Positions 1 to 5,648 of a stretch of 11,663 nucleotides of DNA are shown in pieces (within the stretch, counting starts at the first letter, position 1; every line of letters starts with the position of its first letter). This DNA comes from JAWAFD01 sp964467175. GTDB taxonomy: Archaea; Micrarchaeota; Micrarchaeia; Anstonellales; J096. Location of the stretch: NCBI GenBank assembly GCA_964467175.1, contig CAYXNY010000017.1, forward strand, positions 1 through 11,663, read 5' to 3'. The translations under genes were made by a program, and so were the position numbers. Under the pieces are notes generated by a model that worked only from the letters and a program-made list of their open reading frames with translations, was not told the DNA's origin and ran no database searches.

Positions 1-250
1 AATTTTTGACTGCACGGGTGTCAAAAATCCATGGCCTTTAGGGTAAGCCCGCCATAGATTAATTTCTACGTATATTTCTCGCCACGGTGCTTTCCTACAG
101 CTAAAGCAGTAGGCTTACGCACCGTGGTCGTTTGTTAGTTCCTCCCTAGTTGGGGGTGTGCGAAGGGGGCGAAGCCCCATAAGCATTAGAATTAGTTAAA
201 GGGGGATGGCGAGATGGGGGAAGATAAAGAATACATATAGTTTCCCCCTA
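1..250. other. Gene-free stretch rich in hairpins; possible structured RNA or leader
   Basis: No convincing reading frame is present on either strand. The sequence shows a series of inverted repeats: a perfect 9-bp stem at 2-10/20-28; a 5-bp stem at 31-35/51-55 with an inner GGG/CCC; a perfect 9-bp stem at 82-90/119-127, topped through an internal loop by a second stem at 94-98/109-113; a C-rich/G-rich pair at 142-146/152-156; a GGGGC-GAA-GCCCC hairpin at 166-178; and a 7-bp stem at 216-222/242-248. Such density suggests a functional RNA, perhaps entering from beyond the left edge, or a structured 3' region of the preceding gene. I checked by eye for 5S rRNA, SRP RNA, RNase P RNA and tRNA signatures and found no convincing match. 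The strand is unknown. Confidence 0.4.
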
Positions 251-263
251 GTCGACCCAAAAA

Positions 264-273
264 CTTTTAAATG
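264..273 (+). promoter_or_regulatory. TATA box (box A) for the PH-domain/rpoK operon
   Basis: A TTTTAAAT core is centred about 24 bases before the ATG at 293, preceded by an A-rich stretch that could serve as the BRE. At the usual archaeal spacing the transcript would start at or next to the start codon, giving a leaderless mRNA. No Shine-Dalgarno sequence precedes this ATG, which fits. Confidence 0.6.
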
Positions 274-292
274 ACAAAAGAGTAATAGAAAT

Positions 293-1081
293 ATGAACGG
301 GGAAGACAACAACCTGCCCATGCGCTACCTTGACAGCCGGGTCAAGATTTCATGGTCGCTCAACGCGATAGTGCTTCTCCTTGTTGTATGGCTGGTTGCA
401 AGCTTTGCTTTCGTAAAACTGAACATTCCTTTTTTGGATTTTGACCCTGGCATAGCGCCGGTAATCCTGCTTGTTGTCCTCATTATTGTAAGCCTGCCAT
501 ACTTCGCCTGGGTGGAGCTCCATTACAAAGCGTTCAGGTACGGACTGGGCCAAACGGAGATGAGGATAAGGCGGGGCATAGTAAAAACAGAAACATACGT
601 TGTACCGTATGAAAAGGTTCAGAATATAAACATAGAAAGAAGCCCGGTGGAAAAACTGCTCGGGCTTGCAACGCTTAGGATAGAAACGGCCGGAAGCAAC
701 CCCGGAGAGTCCGACATAGTCCTGCCCGGCGTGAGCGATTACAGAGAGCTTGTGGCGGCGATTTTTGAAAAGGTCGAGTGGGCGAAGCATGCGATGGAAA
801 GGGAGGAGATGTTTGAAAAGGAGGAAACAAGAATAATAGAAAGGCTTACGGCGACGATTTCGTCTTTTGGAAACAAAATAAACGAAATTGAAGAAAAACT
901 CGCCAGGATGCAGGTTGAGGTCGAGGATATGAAGGAGAGGCATAGAAGGGAAAAAGAAAGGGCGGAGATAAAGCCGGAGGTTGAAGAAAAAATAAGCGGG
1001 GGGGAAAGCATTAAAAGAATTTCTTTTAAAATAAGAAAACCCAAAAAAATAAAGGGAGCAAAAAAAGGCGGAAAAAGGTGA
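293..1081 (+). CDS. Membrane protein with bPH2 (YdbS-like, DUF304) domain and coiled-coil tail
   Basis: The 262-residue product has two hydrophobic membrane segments (about residues 22-42 and 54-73). A PH-like domain of the bPH2/YdbS type follows at about 80-160, recognisable from the pattern G-x-T-E-x-R-I-R-R-G-I, then V-P-Y-E-K-V-Q-N-I, then L-G-L-A-T-L-R-I-E-T-A-G. Next come a charged, probably coiled-coil helix (about 165-225) and a very basic tail (about 240-262). With a positive-outside loop disfavoured, both the PH domain and the tail should be cytoplasmic. Family members are membrane proteins of poorly known role; the tail resembles a nucleic-acid or acidic-partner binding extension (inference). 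The ATG follows a TATA box at leaderless spacing. The stop codon lies inside the ribosome-binding site of rpoK, so the two genes are almost certainly co-transcribed. Unusual for the family is the long C-terminal extension. Confidence 0.8.
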   Translation: MNGEDNNLPMRYLDSRVKISWSLNAIVLLLVVWLVASFAFVKLNIPFLDFDPGIAPVILLVVLIIVSLPYFAWVELHYKAFRYGLGQTEMRIRRGIVKTETYVVPYEKVQNINIERSPVEKLLGLATLRIETAGSNPGESDIVLPGVSDYRELVAAIFEKVEWAKHAMEREEMFEKEETRIIERLTATISSFGNKINEIEEKLARMQVEVEDMKERHRREKERAEIKPEVEEKISGGESIKRISFKIRKPKKIKGAKKGGKR

Positions 1082-1082
1082 G
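1077..1082 (+). promoter_or_regulatory. Ribosome binding site of rpoK overlapping the upstream stop codon
   Basis: GGTGAG contains the TGA stop of the PH-domain gene. It lies 3 bases before the GTG at 1086 but touches the alternative TTG at 1083, so it favours GTG 1086 as the start and implies translational coupling between the two genes. Confidence 0.55.
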
Positions 1083-1085
1083 TTG

Positions 1086-1274
1086 GTGGAGTACGACAAA
1101 TTTGAAATCGCAAGAATAATGGGCGCAAGGGCTTTCCAGCTCGCTCTTGGTTCTCCTCCGTTGATAAAGGTGAGCCCGGAGCAGGATTTCGTGGATATAG
1201 CAAGAGAGGAATTCAAAAAAGGGGTTATTCCGCTTTCCGTAAGAAAGATGAGTTCACAAGCTCCAGGCGCATAG
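1086..1274 (+). CDS. rpoK: DNA-directed RNA polymerase subunit K (Rpb6/omega family)
   Basis: This small subunit helps assemble and stabilise archaeal RNA polymerase and corresponds to eukaryotic Rpb6 and bacterial omega. The 62-residue product carries the family core almost end to end: F-E-I-A-R-I-M-G-A-R-A-F-Q-L-A-L-G, then P-P-L-I, then D-I-A-R-E-E-F-K-K-G-V-I-P-L-S-V-R-K, followed by a short non-conserved tail. The length is normal for archaeal RpoK. The start is chosen as GTG 1086 because the GGTGAG site sits too close to TTG 1083, which would only add one residue. It is the second gene of an operon with the membrane PH-domain protein. Its last 50 bases overlap the 3' end of the convergent gene at 1225-1782. 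A U-rich tract at about 1331-1347, inside that gene, could terminate the transcript. Confidence 0.92.
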   Translation: MEYDKFEIARIMGARAFQLALGSPPLIKVSPEQDFVDIAREEFKKGVIPLSVRKMSSQAPGA

Positions 1275-1782
1275 CCCCGAATTCTGCAAAAACAGCTATT
1301 TCCTTTTCCTTATCAACAAGATAGGTGTAATTTTTGTTTGTTTTTATTATATACGCGCTCCTGCCCATGTACTCAGCTTCGCCTGTATAGTAGAAGTAGG
1401 TTTCGTCTATCGGGAACGTATTCCCGGATATATTGCCCATGGATGCATAGTAGGCCGGCGAGTTGTTCGTCGGAAGAACTGGGAGATAGAAAAAAGCAAT
1501 CGGCTCTGGGAAAACCCCGGTCTCATTTATGCAATAGCTAAAGGACGCGTTTTCAACCTTAACATCGTAGCAGTTTCTTCCCAAAGAATAGTACAGAATT
1601 GTTTGGTTTGTTGGCTTGACTGTGTATTCCATCCACTCTCCATATTCTACTTGGCGTGGTTTTTTTCCTTCGCGCAGATAAAATGTGGAGTAATTAGCGA
1701 AATAGGCGGAGATTAGGATGAGGAGAATGATGAGGGCAAAAGAAAAAAGGAAAATTTTTAGGTGCTGGTTTTTAAAAAACAT
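1225..1782 (-). CDS. Small membrane-anchored, sequon-rich extracytoplasmic protein
   Basis: I do not recognise the family. The 185-residue product starts with a short basic stretch and a strong hydrophobic segment (about 9-29), a signal anchor or uncleaved signal. The rest is an aromatic-rich, mostly beta-like domain. It carries eight N-x-S/T sequons (N30, N59, N78, N86, N106, N117, N151, N177) and only two cysteines (C71, C84), which could form a disulfide. This density argues for an N-glycosylated domain outside the cell. The gene starts 18 bases after the stop of the large surface protein on the same strand, separated by a T-rich run, and probably belongs to the same transcription unit. 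Its 3' end overlaps convergent rpoK by 50 bases. The ATG at 1782 is the only reasonable start; the next methionines lie far downstream, past the membrane segment. Confidence 0.75.
   Translation of the reverse strand: MFFKNQHLKIFLFSFALIILLILISAYFANYSTFYLREGKKPRQVEYGEWMEYTVKPTNQTILYYSLGRNCYDVKVENASFSYCINETGVFPEPIAFFYLPVLPTNNSPAYYASMGNISGNTFPIDETYFYYTGEAEYMGRSAYIIKTNKNYTYLVDKEKEIAVFAEFGAMRLELVNSSFLRKAE
1331..1347 (+). terminator. Possible U-rich terminator of the PH-domain/rpoK operon
   Basis: A T-rich run on the + strand begins 56 bases after the rpoK stop, inside the convergent coding region. Archaeal transcription stops at U-rich tracts without needing a hairpin. The assignment rests only on composition and position. 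Confidence 0.3.
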
Positions 1783-1800
1783 AAAAAAAGAAAGAAAAAG
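1783..1800 (-). terminator. T-rich junction between the two envelope genes (possible weak terminator)
   Basis: On the minus strand the 18 bases between the stop of the 989-residue gene and the ATG of the 185-residue gene are almost purely pyrimidine, mostly T. This is the type of sequence at which archaeal polymerase terminates, and no Shine-Dalgarno site is present. The downstream gene may therefore be expressed at a reduced, read-through level (inference). Confidence 0.35.
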
Positions 1801-4770
1801 TTACTCGCACTGTACGTTGTACGGGTTCTTGGTCGGCGTAACTTCGTCTGTGGAGACCCCAACATCGTTGCAGTTGCCCGCATTGTCGCATGCAATTATA
1901 TTGTACTTGTATGTTGCATCTTTCACAAACACGTAGTCATAGAAAGAAGTCTGGTCTGCGGGCAGGGTCCAGCTGCCTGTTTCTGTCCATACTGGAGCGG
2001 GTTGTCCTTTCCCGCCGCCTCCACCGCTAAGGGTTTTTGTATATTCCTTGAGAGTATAGCTCTTTATGCCTGAAATCTCATCGCTGAATACCCCGCCCCA
2101 TGTAAAGTATATCCAATTCCTCTCGCATGTCTCTATGTATTGTGCTAGGAGGGTAACGAGAGGATGTTTCGGGGGCGTGTAGTCAAGTATTATTGAATCA
2201 GACGCTATGCTTGATTCAACTCCATTGGCATTTTTGCACTGCACCTGCACTGTTCTGCTGCCCTCAATGTCCAATAGCGTCCAAGTAAACCGAGTTGGGT
2301 TGCCATCGTAGTTCATCCAGCTGCTCCATTCGGTTTTTTGGGCGCCGTTATTTCTTAGCCTGCACTTTTCTGCATTCTCAGCCATCACATCCACCCAAAC
2401 AGCTGTGGTTCTTGTGTACATGTCGCCTGAAGGTATAGGTGGTGGCGATCTATCCCCTAATTCCGCAAGCAGAACAAGCGGGACCTGAGTTTGGGTGGTA
2501 GTTCCGAATATTGTTTGCTGCTGGTCTATGGGCTGTATTGTTTGTTCAGATGTCAGAATCTCCTCCCCTCCTCCATCACCGATGCCGATTACCCCTCTTG
2601 TGTATATTGCAACATATTCTATATATGGATTTTCATCTATCGGTTCTGAGGCAGGAACATCCACGCAAACAGTTTCTTTATCGCTCTGCCATCCTACATA
2701 GTCCCAAGCGCTTATATCATAGCACATCTTTCCTCCCTGGGTAGTTAGGGCTGGAGGAAGATCAAAGTCAGTATGAGTGCACTCAAGTGCCATCCAGTTC
2801 TCGCCTTCTGCGCATCCAAGTTGTGCTGGGGTATAATCCTCTGGATCAAGCGTATAAACGCGTTTTGCAAAATCGCCTGCGAGAGTGTAATATCTCTCAA
2901 TTGTGTATAATTTTACTCCTTTGTTTGCATAACCCGCCCACTCCCAAGAATTATCAACCGCAGGCGCCCAGGTAAGCTTTATGTTTATGATTGGTAGGCC
3001 GATGTCTCCCTCGCCAAGCTGTGTTCTATACTCTCCAGCCAGGCTCGAAACCGGGTCTGGTTTTGTTGCATCATACCATATGCTGTCATTTATAGGTCCT
3101 GTTGAACCTTTGTCGTTCCTGCATTTATAATGAACAGTTCTCAAACCATCCGGCACTATTACAATTTTTAATTGAAAATCAGGCATTTCCAATTCGACCT
3201 TCGGTGAAAGCGAGAATGCCACGATTCCGTTCCTAAGGTCTGCACTCCACGGCGCCATTTCTTCAGGGTCGCCAATGTAGATGATTCCGGGCGGTGGCTC
3301 CTCCCAAACCTTGCACTCTGTTGCACCTGAAGAAGATAGATCGAGGTCAACTTCATTCCATTTTGTAACTTCTCTATCTGGTACTAAGATCTGTATAAAG
3401 CAATTAGAACCGATGCAAAATGGCCTCTTTCCGATTATTTCTATTTTCAAATTTCTTGGCGGCACATTTTCATCACCGCCTCCGCCACCACCACCGCCAT
3501 CTCCATCACCCTCGCCTTCTACAACATACCTTATAGAATCGCATGCCCTTGCATCTTCATTGCCTTTTTCGCATCTATAACAAACTGTGTATGTTCTTGA
3601 GTGTTCTGGCGCTGTGTTATCAAGGGTCCAGCTTCTTGAGGTGGTGTATGGCTCCGGACCTACAAGGCCCATCTCATTGCTGCTGTAATAACAAGCATCC
3701 GGCACTTCTCCCTTTATTCTTGCAAAAAGAGTAAGTTTAACATTCAAACTTGTTGTGGTCGGCGCGTCATCGTTTATTTTTATTGATATTGTTGTTGTGT
3801 CGTTTGTTATATTTTTAGGCGCCTTGGCGTCTATCTCAAGCGTTGCTGTTCCTGTATTTAATGCATCATCTATGCAGGAAACTGTCAAATAAAATTTGCC
3901 ATACGGAACCCGGACTGTTCTTGTAACTTCTCCGGCCACATTCTGGATTGAGGCAACCTGCTGGTCTCCTGCAAACACATGGCAGTCAAGGTTTTTATCG
4001 CAGTCATCCTGCGCAAATATCTGCAACGCAACGAGATTGTTCTCTATTGAAAGAACGTTGAAAGAAACAGAAGGCTTGGTTGTATCAAGAATTATCGTAT
4101 CGCTTACAGCGCTGCTTTCAACTCCGGAGTTTCTGCATTTATAATAAACTGTTTTCTCCTCGCATACTCCTCCTGCATTTTCTGTAAGCGTCCATGCCTT
4201 CTCTACTGTATAAGGCCCCCATGCGCTCCAAGCCATATCCTCATTAGCATTGGTGCATTCTTCAGCATTTGTTGCTGAAAGCGCAAGCGTAACATCTCTT
4301 TTATTTGTATACTCCTCACCATTGTTTATTATAATTGAAAGGCCTGATGGAGGAAGGATTTCAACCTTAACCTCTACCTGGTTAAGATTTCCGTCTTCAT
4401 TTCCATTTACATCTGTACATCTAACAGTTGCATAATAAGTGCCTGGGCTAACATCACGGATTGTGTATTTGTTGTCTGCAACCGGCTCCCCGTTCTGCAG
4501 AACTCCGAGCTGGCCTGCTATTGTGCTAAGGTAGGCATTGTAACCCATGCATGGGTCTGGATAGTCAATTGAGTGGTCCCAGGTTAATTTAATATCGTTA
4601 TTCATAACCGTAGCCCGCAGGTTTGTCGGAGGGTTGAGCGTAACAACTGCCGCCCCTCCAAGAACCGCAAAAACACCGAATATAATCAAAAGAAGCGCCA
4701 CCAGTGCCATCAATGCTGCTCCCCTGTCTTCTTTAAGCTTATCTATAAAACTTTTTTCTCCTTCTGCCAT
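1801..4770 (-). CDS. Large multidomain surface protein with FnIII-like domains and Cys-paired beta modules
   Basis: This 989-residue protein has a charged N-terminus, a K-E-D-R-G-A boundary and a hydrophobic helix (about 18-43), which anchors it or acts as a pilin-like signal. Outside lie fibronectin-III-like domains (about 45-137, 573-706 and 866-978; marks are L-T-W-D and Y-x-A-T-V-R-C-T-D). They alternate with four copies of a Cys-paired module (about 155-230, 340-418, 470-568, 785-864), each with an early Cys, a W-T-L or related strand, Y-K-C-R-N, and a closing D-S-I-x-x-D-x-T-x-P. A Gly/Asp linker at about 419-433 splits the protein. It is probably an adhesin or cell-surface protein; enzymatic motifs were not seen. 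Most cysteines come in pairs, suggesting disulfides. A GGTGA ribosome binding site lies 5 bases before the ATG at 4770. It is probably co-transcribed with the small anchored protein downstream. Confidence 0.85.
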   Translation of the reverse strand: MAEGEKSFIDKLKEDRGAALMALVALLLIIFGVFAVLGGAAVVTLNPPTNLRATVMNNDIKLTWDHSIDYPDPCMGYNAYLSTIAGQLGVLQNGEPVADNKYTIRDVSPGTYYATVRCTDVNGNEDGNLNQVEVKVEILPPSGLSIIINNGEEYTNKRDVTLALSATNAEECTNANEDMAWSAWGPYTVEKAWTLTENAGGVCEEKTVYYKCRNSGVESSAVSDTIILDTTKPSVSFNVLSIENNLVALQIFAQDDCDKNLDCHVFAGDQQVASIQNVAGEVTRTVRVPYGKFYLTVSCIDDALNTGTATLEIDAKAPKNITNDTTTISIKINDDAPTTTSLNVKLTLFARIKGEVPDACYYSSNEMGLVGPEPYTTSRSWTLDNTAPEHSRTYTVCYRCEKGNEDARACDSIRYVVEGEGDGDGGGGGGGGDENVPPRNLKIEIIGKRPFCIGSNCFIQILVPDREVTKWNEVDLDLSSSGATECKVWEEPPPGIIYIGDPEEMAPWSADLRNGIVAFSLSPKVELEMPDFQLKIVIVPDGLRTVHYKCRNDKGSTGPINDSIWYDATKPDPVSSLAGEYRTQLGEGDIGLPIINIKLTWAPAVDNSWEWAGYANKGVKLYTIERYYTLAGDFAKRVYTLDPEDYTPAQLGCAEGENWMALECTHTDFDLPPALTTQGGKMCYDISAWDYVGWQSDKETVCVDVPASEPIDENPYIEYVAIYTRGVIGIGDGGGEEILTSEQTIQPIDQQQTIFGTTTQTQVPLVLLAELGDRSPPPIPSGDMYTRTTAVWVDVMAENAEKCRLRNNGAQKTEWSSWMNYDGNPTRFTWTLLDIEGSRTVQVQCKNANGVESSIASDSIILDYTPPKHPLVTLLAQYIETCERNWIYFTWGGVFSDEISGIKSYTLKEYTKTLSGGGGGKGQPAPVWTETGSWTLPADQTSFYDYVFVKDATYKYNIIACDNAGNCNDVGVSTDEVTPTKNPYNVQCE
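3476..3516 (-). repeat. Imperfect trinucleotide repeat encoding a Gly/Asp linker
   Basis: Within the large surface protein, a run of related triplets (CCN/CAN on the + strand) encodes G-D-G-D followed by nine glycines. It forms a flexible linker between the second and third Cys-paired modules. Length changes in multiples of three would alter linker length without breaking the frame. Confidence 0.7.
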
Positions 4771-4775
4771 TTATA

Positions 4776-4780
4776 TCACC
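4776..4780 (-). promoter_or_regulatory. Ribosome binding site of the large surface protein
   Basis: Read on the minus strand, GGTGA stands 5 bases before the ATG at 4770. Most other genes in this window look leaderless, so this one has a leadered transcript. Confidence 0.55.
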
Positions 4781-4810
4781 ATAGACAAGAACAATTTAAG
4801 GTTAGAAATG

Positions 4811-4820
4811 TTTAAAAAAG
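4811..4820 (-). promoter_or_regulatory. Probable TATA box of the surface-protein locus
   Basis: The minus strand reads CTTTTTTAAA here, about 43 bases before the ATG. A start site 25 bases downstream would leave a leader of about 18 bases, which contains the GGTGA site. A second AT-rich candidate (CTTAAATTG, about 4797-4805) lies nearer. Confidence 0.45.
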
Positions 4821-4833
4821 CATCGGGAGAGAG

Positions 4834-4842
4834 CTTAAAAAA
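4834..4842 (+). promoter_or_regulatory. Probable TATA box of the tRNA-Ser gene
   Basis: CTTAAAAAA is centred about 30 bases before the tRNA 5' end, so transcription would begin a few bases upstream of mature position 1. It stands back to back with the promoter of the surface-protein gene in the shared 97-base intergenic region. Confidence 0.5.
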
Positions 4843-4867
4843 ACCTTCGCAGGATAAAAACATTACT

Positions 4868-5095
4868 GCTGGGGTCGCCTAGTGGTAGGGCGGCAGCCTG
4901 CTAAGCTGTTACCCGAAAGGGTTCGTGGGTTCGAAACGAGCTTTTATGGGGGAGGTTTCCCCCCTAAAAGCTACGCTCCCAAAATCACCCCCCTCATATT
5001 TGAATAAAAGTTTTGGGGGGAGGGTCAGGAGGAGCCTCAAACTGGGGAGGGGGTGCCCCCCTCCGCGGTTCGGAGCGGAAATCCCACCCCCGGCG
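4868..5095 (+). tRNA. tRNA-Ser(GCT), interrupted in the T-loop by an intron
   Basis: The two exons are about 4868-4935 and 5082-5095. The joined RNA forms a complete serine tRNA: acceptor 4868-4874/5088-5094 (7 bp including one T-G), D-stem 4877-4880/4888-4891 with AGTGGTA loop, anticodon stem 4893-4897/4905-4909 with loop CTGCTAA (anticodon GCT, codons AGC/AGU), long variable arm ACCC-GAAA-GGGT (4911-4922), and T-stem 4925-4929/5083-5087. Joining restores the canonical TTCGAAT T-loop. Discriminator G73 (5095) and the long variable arm are serine identity elements. No CCA is encoded. A contiguous-tRNA search could miss or truncate the gene, because the 3' 14 bases lie 146 bases away. Confidence 0.9.
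4936..5081 (+). other. tRNA intron (146 bases) at position 59/60, bulge-helix type splice site
   Basis: Because of repeated A residues the boundary is uncertain by one or two bases (4934-5079 to 4936-5081 give the same mature RNA). With 4936-5081 the junctions fit the archaeal splicing motif. The T-stem forms the outer helix. A 3-base bulge AA^T (5080-5082) follows. A 4-bp central helix pairs TTCG (4930-4933) with CGGA (5076-5079), including one T-G. Then comes a 3-base bulge AA^A (4934-4936), with each cut after the second base. The intron-side helix is weak (only C4937-G5075 is obvious), so this is closer to a relaxed bulge-helix-loop than a full bulge-helix-bulge. Inside are strong hairpins: 4939-4946/4965-4972 extended by GGGGG/CCCCC; 4976-4984/5011-5019; and 5046-5053/5057-5064, which competes with 5061-5065/5071-5075. 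Confidence 0.8.
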
Positions 5096-5105
5096 ATTCA
5101 TTAAA

Positions 5106-5110
5106 GGAGG
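5106..5110 (+). promoter_or_regulatory. Ribosome binding site of the GNAT gene
   Basis: GGAGG, 7 bases before ATG 5118 and 10 bases after the last tRNA base, fixes the start. An in-frame open stretch reaches back through the intron, but it has no comparable site and would code for low-complexity glycine-rich sequence. Confidence 0.75.
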
Positions 5111-5117
5111 ACTTGCC

Positions 5118-5648
5118 ATGGGCTTGAAAATCCTGAGGTTTGAAAGCGCGGCGAAAATTCTGCGTGTGAGGGCGTTTTTGAACTATATAAATTCGCTTGT
5201 AGAAGAGCGTGCGTTCATAGGTGCGATGAGCAAAAAATCCTTGGCTGAAGAAAAAAAGTGGATGAAGCAGGTGCTGAAGAGCATAAAAAAAGATGAAATG
5301 ATGGCTTTTGTTGCGATGGAGAAGAGGAAGCTTGCCGGCATCGTTTGGGCGAAGAGGAGCGAGCTCGAAAGAGAAAGGGACAACTGGGAGATATCCATTG
5401 GAGTAATAAAAGAGCAGAGGGGGAAGGGAGTAGGAAAAACTCTTTTATTGAAAATTATAGAAGAAGTGAAAAGGAGAAGCCCGAACAAAATTTTTATTGA
5501 TGTATTCAAACAAAACAAAATAGCTTTTGCGCTGTACAAGAAGGTTGGGTTTGCGGAGTTCGCCCGCATAGAAAAGTGCGGAAAGGATAACAGAGGAAAA
5601 TACATGCTGGATAAAATTCTTATGGTGTACAAAGGCAAAAATCAGTAG
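5118..5648 (+). CDS. GNAT-family N-acetyltransferase
   Basis: The 176-residue product fits a single GNAT domain, which transfers an acyl group from coenzyme A to an amine. Visible family features are the strand I-S-I-G-V-I followed by motif A, Q-R-G-K-G-V-G-K-T-L-L (about 100-110), which binds the CoA pyrophosphate, and the C-terminal N-K-I-A-F-A-L-Y-K-K-V-G-F (133-145) of motif B. The first half is basic and helical. The substrate cannot be told from sequence; ribosomal-protein, small-molecule and antibiotic substrates are all possible. The gene begins 22 bases after the tRNA-Ser gene and could share its primary transcript, or use AT-rich sequence inside the tRNA intron as promoter. Its stop overlaps the convergent purP-like gene by 7 bases. 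Confidence 0.85.
   Translation: MGLKILRFESAAKILRVRAFLNYINSLVEERAFIGAMSKKSLAEEKKWMKQVLKSIKKDEMMAFVAMEKRKLAGIVWAKRSELERERDNWEISIGVIKEQRGKGVGKTLLLKIIEEVKRRSPNKIFIDVFKQNKIAFALYKKVGFAEFARIEKCGKDNRGKYMLDKILMVYKGKNQ

Noticed and set aside
1..250. RNase P RNA, SRP RNA, 5S rRNA or H/ACA RNA
   Set aside because: GGCTTACG at about 112-119 slightly recalls the 3' core of RNase P RNA, but the preceding ACAGAA-type element and partner strand are missing. The SRP GGAAGCAGC loop is absent, and no ACA box follows the 82-127 stem. It is left unassigned.
350..1216. Long minus-strand open frame opposite the PH-domain gene and rpoK
   Set aside because: It is antisense to two genes with clear family signatures, and its translation has no recognisable motif and the composition of a shadow frame.
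4936..5081. Insertion of a mobile element into the tRNA gene
   Set aside because: There are no terminal inverted repeats, clear target duplication or transposase. Integrase-type insertions preserve the tRNA 3' end, whereas this insert splits the T-loop and fits a splice motif.
5013..5117. In-frame upstream extension of the GNAT gene through the tRNA intron
   Set aside because: It would overlap the tRNA 3' exon and encode Gly/Arg/Ser-rich low-complexity sequence, while ATG 5118 has GGAGG at ideal spacing and the GNAT domain starts there.
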